Origin: an uncultured bacterium
Lineage (GTDB): Bacteria > Actinomycetota > Coriobacteriia > Coriobacteriales > Coriobacteriaceae
Reading direction: 5' to 3'
Assembly: GCA_905216045.1 (NCBI GenBank)
Contig: CAJMSL010000025.1
Location: forward strand, 1 to 19,356
Length of the DNA stretch: 19,356 nt
The position numbers and the translations under genes were made by a program. Positions 14,284 through 19,356 of the stretch are shown piece after piece (positions within the stretch are counted from its first letter, which is position 1; every line of letters starts with the position of its first letter). Below the pieces are notes generated by a model. That model saw only the letters and a program-made list of their open reading frames with translations, did no database searches and had not been told where the DNA came from.

Positions 14284-15279
14284 CTAGGCGCCGATCTCGG
14301 GCAGCTCGGGAACATTGGTGTCGCCCGTACGGTCGCCGATGCAGATCTGCCACAGCTCAGTCCAGGTGCCGTCGTCCTCGATCTTCTTAAGGAAGTCGTT
14401 GACAAAGGCGACGCCGTCGGAATCGAGCGGTAGACCGATGCCATAGGGCTCCTTGCTGCCGAAGGGCTTGCCGGCGATCTTGTATTTACCGGGCTCGCGG
14501 ACCAGGGCGCTCTGCTGCATGTTGTTATCGATGACGTAGGCGTCAACGCGGCCCTGCTGGAGTGCCTGGCGGGCTTCCTCGTCGGTCTTGAACTCCTGCT
14601 GGCTGGCCTTGGGGGCGAACTCCTCCAGGATGGCGGGACCGTTGGAGCCGGACTGGACGGCGACGTTCTTGTCGGCAAGGTCGTCGACGCTCTTGATGTC
14701 GTCGTTATCGGCGAGCACCAGGATGGCCTGCTGGGTGTAGTAGTAGGGACCGGCAAAGGAGACGAGCTTCTTGCGCTCGTCAGTGATGGTGTAGGTGGCA
14801 AAGACGGCGTCGACCTGGCCGTTCTGCAGGACGGACTCGCGCGTGTCCGAGGTCACCTGGGTGATCTCGACCTTGTTCTCGCCCAGAATGTAGTTGGACA
14901 GGAGCTGTGCGATACCGGCGTCGAAGCCGCGGGTCTGACCGTCTTTCTCGTTGAGGAGGGAGAAGAGCGTAGAGGTCTGAACGCCACCGATCTTAAAGAC
15001 GCCGGCGTTCTTAACGGCCGTCGCCCAGGTGCTGGCGGCGATGGCGTCGTTATCGGCTTTGGGACCGTTGCCGACGAGCTTGTCGAATGCCTTGGCATCG
15101 AGCGTGGCGGAAACCTCGGTATCCTCGGAGCCCTTGGAGGAGCCGGCGGCGGAACCCTTGTCGGCCTCGGCGCTGGTGTCGGAGCAGCCGGCAAGACCAA
15201 GGCCGGCGACGGTTGCGAAGGTGGCGGCAACGAAGCCGCGGCGGTCGAGAACGACCTGCTGGGAGAGGTTCTTGCTCAT
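14284..15279 (-). CDS. gluB: Glutamate/glutamine-type ABC importer substrate-binding lipoprotein
   Basis: 331 residues. The N-terminus LDRRGFVAATFATVAGLGLAGC combines a twin-arginine motif (Arg13-Arg14, RRxF) with a lipobox LAGC (Cys32), so it is probably exported by Tat and then lipid-anchored; a Ser/Gly/Glu-rich linker follows to about residue 60. The binding domain (about 90-320) has SBP_bac_3 features: GFDAGIAQLL, TITDERKKLVSFAGPYYYT and LADKNVAVQSGSNG. The Arg in TSDTRE and the TxxR motif suit binding of the amino-acid alpha-carboxylate. Start supported by GAAAGGTG. A promoter is visible at 15323-15352. Substrate inferred by family. Confidence 0.9.
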   Translation of the reverse strand: MSKNLSQQVVLDRRGFVAATFATVAGLGLAGCSDTSAEADKGSAAGSSKGSEDTEVSATLDAKAFDKLVGNGPKADNDAIAASTWATAVKNAGVFKIGGVQTSTLFSLLNEKDGQTRGFDAGIAQLLSNYILGENKVEITQVTSDTRESVLQNGQVDAVFATYTITDERKKLVSFAGPYYYTQQAILVLADNDDIKSVDDLADKNVAVQSGSNGPAILEEFAPKASQQEFKTDEEARQALQQGRVDAYVIDNNMQQSALVREPGKYKIAGKPFGSKEPYGIGLPLDSDGVAFVNDFLKKIEDDGTWTELWQICIGDRTGDTNVPELPEIGA

Positions 15280-15322
15280 GGTAGAACACCTTTCTCAATA
15301 AAATCCCTAGCGGTTGAGTAGA

Positions 15323-15352
15323 GTTATACCCTATCGCGCTCAAATGGGTCAA
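15323..15352 (-). promoter_or_regulatory. Promoter of the amino-acid importer operon
   Basis: On the minus strand TTGACC (15347-15352) and TATAAC (15323-15328) are 18 bp apart, each five of six to consensus. The -10 lies 43 bases before the receptor ATG. This is the clearest promoter of the minus-strand block. Confidence 0.75.
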
Positions 15353-15394
15353 CACGAAATAACTCAGAAACATACTTACCTTATGGGTAATTCT

Positions 15395-15435
15395 ACCTAC
15401 CAAAAAGGGACAGGTTTATTTTGGCAGGTTTTATC
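15395..15435. repeat. Dispersed palindromic repeat, copy 2 (REP-like)
   Basis: Same 41-nt block as 1745-1785 in the same orientation with one difference (A for G in the left arm, so the stem has one mismatch). It sits between the divergent importer and alcohol dehydrogenase promoters. Confidence 0.7.
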
Positions 15436-15503
15436 TGGGCAAACGTCGAATATTGCAGCTGAGATAGCGCTTTGCAGACGGCATAATCGCTCGCGGCGGT
15501 CGC

Positions 15504-15509
15504 TATAAT
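15504..15509 (+). promoter_or_regulatory. -10 element upstream of the alcohol dehydrogenase gene
   Basis: A perfect TATAAT lies 40 bases before the ATG. No convincing -35 stands at 16-19 bp, so an activator or an upstream element may be needed. Confidence 0.5.
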
Positions 15510-15548
15510 GGCGGCAACGCGACGCATATATAAGTAAGGAGATCGCGT

Positions 15549-16751
15549 ATGAACGGTTACTCGTTTTTCGCGCCGACCAAGGTGTTGTTTGGCGCGGGCA
15601 AGTTGGGCGAGCTGGGCGCGCAGAAGCTGCCCGGCACCAAAGCGCTCATCGTTACGACCGGCGGCAACTCGGTCAAGCGCTTTGGATATCTGGGACGTTT
15701 GGAGGCGGAGCTCGACCGCGCCGGCGTGGCGCACGAGCTGTTCGACCGCATTGAGCCCAACCCGCTGCGCGAGACGGTCAACAAGGGCGGCTGGATGGCG
15801 CGCACCCATGGCTGCGACTTTGTCCTGGCGCTCGGCGGCGGTTCGGTCATGGACGGCAGCAAGGGCATCTGCGCGGTGGCGGCAAACCCGCATGCGGACG
15901 CCGAGGGCAACGAGTGCCCCGGTGACATCTGGGACTTTGTGAATGGTGGCACTGCGCTCGGCCTGCCTATTCCTAACGATCCGCTACCGCTTGTTTGCGT
16001 GACCACCACGGCGGGCACCGGCTCCGAGGTCGATGCGGGCGGTGTCCTGTCCTGCGAGGACAATGACGAGAAGCTTCGCCTGGGCGACCCGCGCCTGTTT
16101 CCGGTGCTTTCGATCGTTGATCCCGAGCTTATGGTGAGCGTTCCGGCACGTCTGACCGCTTATCAGGGATTCGACGCCCTGTTCCATTGCGTTGAGTGCT
16201 ACATCTCAAATACCAACACGCCCATGGGTGACATGGTTTGCCGCGAAGGCATCCGCCGTGCCGCCGCGGCGCTGCCTACGTGTGTCAATAATGGCGATGA
16301 CCTGGAGGCGCGCTCGAGCCTTGCGTTTGCCAACACGCTCGGCGGTTATGCCATGGATGCCTCGGGCACCACGGGCTCGCATGGTCTTGAACATGGCATG
16401 AGTGCGCACCATCACGACTTGCCGCACGGTGCCGGACTCATCATGATTGCGCGCGCCTACCACACGTGGATGATCGATCACGGTGCCGCACCCGAGCGCT
16501 ATATCGACATGGCGCGTCTGATGGGCAATGCCGCTGCGGATGATCCGCATGATTTCGTGATTGAGCTCACGCGCCTGATGGAGACTTGTCATGTGGCCGA
16601 CCTCGCCATGAGCGAGTGGGGGATTACGGTCGAAGAGCTGCCGGCCATCACGCACAACGCTCTGACGACCAACGGCGTTCTGTTTAGCCATGACCCCGTG
16701 ACGCTGACCGACCCCGACGTCGTCGAAATTCTCAAGAACAGCTACCGCTAG
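15549..16751 (+). CDS. Iron-containing alcohol dehydrogenase (butanol dehydrogenase/YqhD type)
   Basis: 400 residues. Group III metal-dependent alcohol dehydrogenase, reducing aldehydes to alcohols with NAD(P)H in the cytoplasm; a fermentative electron sink is likely. Cofactor motif GGGSVMDGSK is at 97-105. The four metal ligands are visible: Asp209 and His213 in FDALFH, His282 in LEHGM and His293 in LPHG. TTTAGTGSEV (152-161) is the family substrate/metal segment. AAGGAG (15535-15540) is eight bases before the ATG. The overall match is to NADPH-dependent butanol dehydrogenases, but NADH versus NADPH preference cannot be settled. It is a single gene flanked by divergent and convergent neighbours. 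Confidence 0.93.
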   Translation: MNGYSFFAPTKVLFGAGKLGELGAQKLPGTKALIVTTGGNSVKRFGYLGRLEAELDRAGVAHELFDRIEPNPLRETVNKGGWMARTHGCDFVLALGGGSVMDGSKGICAVAANPHADAEGNECPGDIWDFVNGGTALGLPIPNDPLPLVCVTTTAGTGSEVDAGGVLSCEDNDEKLRLGDPRLFPVLSIVDPELMVSVPARLTAYQGFDALFHCVECYISNTNTPMGDMVCREGIRRAAAALPTCVNNGDDLEARSSLAFANTLGGYAMDASGTTGSHGLEHGMSAHHHDLPHGAGLIMIARAYHTWMIDHGAAPERYIDMARLMGNAAADDPHDFVIELTRLMETCHVADLAMSEWGITVEELPAITHNALTTNGVLFSHDPVTLTDPDVVEILKNSYR

Positions 16752-16771
16752 TTGCCTTGCTGCTTTGTCTT

Positions 16772-16818
16772 AATCTGTAACATTTGCAGCCGTTTTTGCC
16801 GAGTAGCTGTTGCAGATT
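16772..16818. repeat. Hairpin element H3 (11-bp arms, 25-nt loop)
   Basis: AATCTGTAACA (16772-16782) pairs with TGTTGCAGATT (16808-16818) with one G-U-type mismatch. The loop is exactly 25 nt. It is the first of two tandem hairpins that carry the same arm sequence. Confidence 0.6.
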
Positions 16819-16851
16819 GAGATTTTCTTTTCAGGGGAATTCGAACGTCTC

Positions 16852-16898
16852 AATCTGTAACAGTTAGACGGAAATTCGGGCCATAGATGTTACAGGTT
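16852..16898. repeat. Hairpin element H4 (11-bp arms, 25-nt loop)
   Basis: AATCTGTAACA occurs again at 16852-16862 and faces TGTTACAGGTT at 16888-16898, one mismatch, again with a 25-nt loop. The loop sequence differs from that of H3, while the arm is the same. Confidence 0.6.
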
Positions 16899-16920
16899 AG
16901 GATAATCGCGTCGCGAAAAC

Positions 16921-16959
16921 AAAAACCTCCGCAGGGGTGCTTCCCTTGCGGAGGTTTTT
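16921..16959. terminator. Strong bidirectional terminator
   Basis: AAAAACCTCCGCAGGG and CCCTTGCGGAGGTTTTT form a long stem with one bulged base and a 6-nt loop. On the minus strand it directly follows the DXS-like gene stop and ends TTTTTGTTTT; on the plus strand it ends TTTTTCTATT and can also stop the alcohol dehydrogenase transcript. Confidence 0.9.
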
Positions 16960-18741
16960 CTATTCGTTCAGCAGACGTACCGCTTCGGCGGCCATGTTCT
17001 CGACCGTCATGCCGGATTGCGCCAGCAGCTCGTTGGGGTCGTAGCGGTCGGGGAAGCCCTTGGCGATGCCGAAGGTGCGCGTGCGCAACGGCGTGCATGC
17101 CAGATAGCATGCCACGCGCTCGCCCCAGCCGCCGTCCAAGATGCCGTCCTCGAGGGTGACGACAACGCGATGCTCGGCGGCAAGACTGTCGAGGAACTCG
17201 CGGTCGAGCTCGGTTGCAAAGCGCGGGTTGACGAGCGTGGCCTCGATGCCGTACTCGGCAGTCAGACGGTTTGCCACGCGCTCACCCAGCTCAAAGAAAT
17301 CGCCAAGCGCGAGCACGGCAACGTCGCGGCCCTGACGCACCACGTTGTAGCGAACGGCGCTGTAGTCGGTGTCTTCGGCGGGCGCAAGGTCGGGGCGGCT
17401 TACCAGGCCGATGCCCGGTACGCGGATTGCCACGGGATGCTCGCGGTGGTCGAGCGACCAGCTCAGCATGGACAGATATTCCTCCATGCAGGCCGGCGCC
17501 AAGTAGTGCATGTTGGGAAGACCGCCCAACATGGAAATATCAAAGAACGAGAGGTGCGTCTCGGACGTGGTGCCAAAGATTGACGCACCAAACACCAAAA
17601 TGGTTGCCGGGACGTCGTTGAGGCACAGGTCGTGCCAGAGTTCGTCGTAGGCGCGCTGCAAAAACGTGCCGTACACACCAAAGACTGGCTTGGCGCCCGA
17701 GCGCGCAAGCGCGGTGGCAAAGGTCACGGCGTGCTCCTCGGCAATGCCCACATCGACGAACTGTTTGCCGGCGGCAGCGCGAAGCTCGGGTGTAAAGCCC
17801 ATGATGTAGGGTGTGGCGGCCGTGATGCCCACGACCTGCGGATCGCGCTCGATGGCGGCGCTGAGCGCCTCGCCCGTAATGTCGGCGTAGGTGCGCGGCG
17901 CGGGCTCGCTCGGATGGCCCGGGCAGAGCTTGCGCCCGGTCGCCATGTCAAACGGACCCACGTGGTGCCAGCGCTCGGGGTCGTTTTGGGCTGGCTCAAA
18001 GCCCTTGCCCTTGGCGGTGGAGACGTGCAGCACGATGGGATGATCGATATTGCGCAGTTCCTGCAGCGCGTCGACCAGGGCCAACACGTCGTTGCCGGCG
18101 TCCAAATAACGGTAGTCGAGTCCCATCGCGCGGAAAACGTTGCGCTCACAGGTGCCGTTGCTGGTGCGCAGCTCGGCCAGATTGCGATAGAGGCCACCGT
18201 GGTTCTCGGCGATGGACTGGTCGTTATCGTTGACGATGATGATCAGGTTGCTGTCGAGTTCGGCGGCATTGTTAAAGCCCTCAAACGCCAAGCCGCCCGA
18301 AAGCGAGCCGTCGCCAATGATGGTGATGACGTTGTAGCTGTCGCCCGCCAGATCGCGGGCGTGTGCCAAGCCGCAGCCCAGGCTCACCGATGTGGAGGTG
18401 TGGCCCATGGCGAACAGGTCGTGCTCGGACTCGTCGGGATTGGCAAAGCCAGAAGCCTCGCCAAAACGTTCCGGATCGATATAGGTATACGCGCGCCCGG
18501 TCAGCGCCTTGTGGGCGTAGGTCTGGTGCGAAACGTCAAAGACAATCTTGTCGATAGGGGAGTTAAACACGCGATGAAGCGCAACCGTAAGCTCAACGAC
18601 GCCCAGGTTGGGGGCAACGTGTCCGCCGACAGCGGCGGAGCTTTCGAGGATGGCGTGGCGAATCTCGCCGCAGAGCAGCGGAAGCTCGGCGCGGTCGAGA
18701 GCCTTGACGTCCTCGGGCGTTGTCGTTTGCGTAAGCAGCAT
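16960..18741 (-). CDS. DXS-like 1-deoxy-D-xylulose-5-phosphate synthase (divergent)
   Basis: 593 residues, slightly shorter than usual DXS (about 620). DXS condenses pyruvate and glyceraldehyde 3-phosphate with thiamine diphosphate, the first step of the MEP isoprenoid pathway. Seen here: His41, SHQTYAHK (His72), GHTSTS (His114), thiamine-diphosphate motif IGDGSLSGG (142-150) ending at Asn171, catalytic Glu335 in GIAEEHAVTF, and LQRAYDELWHDL. The domain order is that of DXS. Odd: the usual [AS]DGxTHxGxFD motif reads TTSETHLSFFD (391-401), so the conserved Asp and Gly are replaced although His396 stays. It may be a DXS variant or a paralogue with another acceptor. The start is the ATG at 18741 with a distant GGAG 12 bases upstream. 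A strong terminator follows the stop. Confidence 0.82.
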   Translation of the reverse strand: MLLTQTTTPEDVKALDRAELPLLCGEIRHAILESSAAVGGHVAPNLGVVELTVALHRVFNSPIDKIVFDVSHQTYAHKALTGRAYTYIDPERFGEASGFANPDESEHDLFAMGHTSTSVSLGCGLAHARDLAGDSYNVITIIGDGSLSGGLAFEGFNNAAELDSNLIIIVNDNDQSIAENHGGLYRNLAELRTSNGTCERNVFRAMGLDYRYLDAGNDVLALVDALQELRNIDHPIVLHVSTAKGKGFEPAQNDPERWHHVGPFDMATGRKLCPGHPSEPAPRTYADITGEALSAAIERDPQVVGITAATPYIMGFTPELRAAAGKQFVDVGIAEEHAVTFATALARSGAKPVFGVYGTFLQRAYDELWHDLCLNDVPATILVFGASIFGTTSETHLSFFDISMLGGLPNMHYLAPACMEEYLSMLSWSLDHREHPVAIRVPGIGLVSRPDLAPAEDTDYSAVRYNVVRQGRDVAVLALGDFFELGERVANRLTAEYGIEATLVNPRFATELDREFLDSLAAEHRVVVTLEDGILDGGWGERVACYLACTPLRTRTFGIAKGFPDRYDPNELLAQSGMTVENMAAEAVRLLNE

Positions 18742-18865
18742 CGTTGTGGGTTACTCCATGCGAATCGAGCGCCGGCGCTCCCTCGGCCGACACAATTGCA
18801 CAAGACAGTCTCGCACATTTTGGCGTTTGATATGTGACGGCGGCGCGGTAATTCGACAACTGGTG

Positions 18866-18883
18866 GGGCAAAACGTTTTGTCC
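18866..18883. promoter_or_regulatory. Operator-like palindrome between divergent genes
   Basis: GGGCAAAACGTTTTGTCC is symmetric except for one pair, with a perfect 12-bp core CAAAACGTTTTG. A central CG palindrome of this build is typical of LacI-family operators. It lies in the 228-base gap between the DXS-like gene and the HD-domain gene, about 87 bases from the latter's start, and could control either. Confidence 0.45.
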
Positions 18884-18969
18884 GATGCCATACTGATATG
18901 TTCCATGATGTTTTTATCGATTGTGCACAGGCCGTGGCTTGTCGCCGTGAGTCGCTGGAAGGAGGCAGC

Positions 18970-19356
18970 ATGTCCGATACCGTTCGTGCCGAGAAAATCG
19001 CGCACGAGGTCGACTATGCCGCCCGCCAGCTGGCCCAGGCGGGCCGCTTGGACCTGACGCACGAGTTTATCCAGCATGGCGACGTGACGGTGTATGCGCA
19101 TGTGACCTCGGTGGCGCGGGCAAGTTTGTCCTTTGCCGAGCACCTGGGCCACGTCGGTGTCTCGGTCGATCGCGCCTCGTTGCTGCGCGGAGCCTTGCTG
19201 CACGACTACTTTCTCTATGACTGGCACGACCCCGACCCGAGCCATCGACTGCACGGATTTCGGCATCCATTTTTTGCCCTGGCGCGTGCGGAGGAAGATT
19301 TTGAGCTGACGCCGCGCGAGCGGAATATTATCGTGCGCTATATGTTTCCGCTGGTG
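18970..19356 (+). CDS. HD-domain protein, partial (runs off the right edge)
   Basis: The first 129 residues are in the window and the frame is still open at the edge. The segment ALLHDYFLYDWHDPDPSHRLHGFRHP includes the HD pair His78-Asp79, with an upstream His44 in VYAHVTSVAR and a later His-rich stretch; this is the layout of small HD-domain metal-dependent phosphohydrolases. The substrate is unknown. AAGGAGG (18959-18965) lies just before the ATG, a strong site. It is divergent from the DXS-like gene across a gap with an operator-like palindrome. Confidence 0.85.
   Translation, partial: MSDTVRAEKIAHEVDYAARQLAQAGRLDLTHEFIQHGDVTVYAHVTSVARASLSFAEHLGHVGVSVDRASLLRGALLHDYFLYDWHDPDPSHRLHGFRHPFFALARAEEDFELTPRERNIIVRYMFPLV

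Noticed and set aside
16752..16960. CRISPR array from the repeated AATCTGTAACA words
   Set aside because: The copies alternate in orientation, are 11 nt long and form hairpins; there are no regular repeats and spacers and no cas gene.
17632..18837. 401-residue plus-strand reading frame
   Set aside because: Antisense to the DXS-like gene, which has clear motifs; no motif of its own.

Overview
The window looks like a chromosomal stretch of a high-GC Gram-positive bacterium, most likely a Coriobacteriia gut anaerobe of the Collinsella type. This is an inference from the GC-rich codon use, short intergenic regions full of palindromic repeats, the SEC-C-tagged methionine aminopeptidase, the Tat-type lipoprotein signal on an amino-acid binding protein and the MEP-pathway enzyme. 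No rRNA, tRNA, CRISPR array, transposase or phage gene was seen.

Layout. 1-552 holds the last codons of an upstream gene (position of an antitoxin) and a PIN-domain toxin whose start is abnormal. 553-789 is non-coding, with two direct repeats, a nested multi-stem structure and a hairpin. 790-3685 is a minus-strand block: a D-2-hydroxyacid dehydrogenase, a methionine aminopeptidase with its own promoter and terminator, and a radical SAM protein. 3921-7189 is plus strand: an alpha/beta hydrolase, then a c-di-GMP type signalling protein (degenerate GGDEF, receiver, HD-GYP) followed closely by an HPt protein. 7420-10846 has visibly lower GC and holds a DUF2975 membrane protein with an XRE-type regulator, then a three-gene ABC exporter operon (ATPase and two 6-TM permeases) behind a promoter with a clear inverted repeat. 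10958-15279 is minus strand: a glutamate/glutamine-type ABC importer (Tat lipoprotein receptor, two permeases, ATPase) followed by a class-I glutamine amidotransferase-like hydrolase of the gamma-Glu-GABA hydrolase type. 15549-16751 is an iron-dependent alcohol dehydrogenase. 16960-18741 (minus) is a divergent DXS-like enzyme. From 18970 a divergent HD-domain protein runs off the right edge.

How the genes fit together. The importer operon reads receptor, permease, permease, ATPase, with a terminator-like hairpin after the receptor gene that should raise receptor level over the membrane parts. The neighbouring hydrolase would fit release of glutamate or GABA from gamma-glutamyl compounds. The GGDEF/REC/HD-GYP protein and HPt protein look like a phosphorelay output that degrades c-di-GMP. 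The ABC exporter has the build of peptide/bacitracin/lantibiotic resistance exporters.

The most notable points are: a family of long intergenic hairpins with loops of 25-28 nt but different arms; a second dispersed repeat present twice; two genes (PIN toxin, amidotransferase) whose conserved N-terminus lies upstream of any usual start codon; a c-di-GMP protein with a broken GGDEF motif but intact RxxD and HD-GYP motifs; and a DXS homologue with an altered substrate-site motif.
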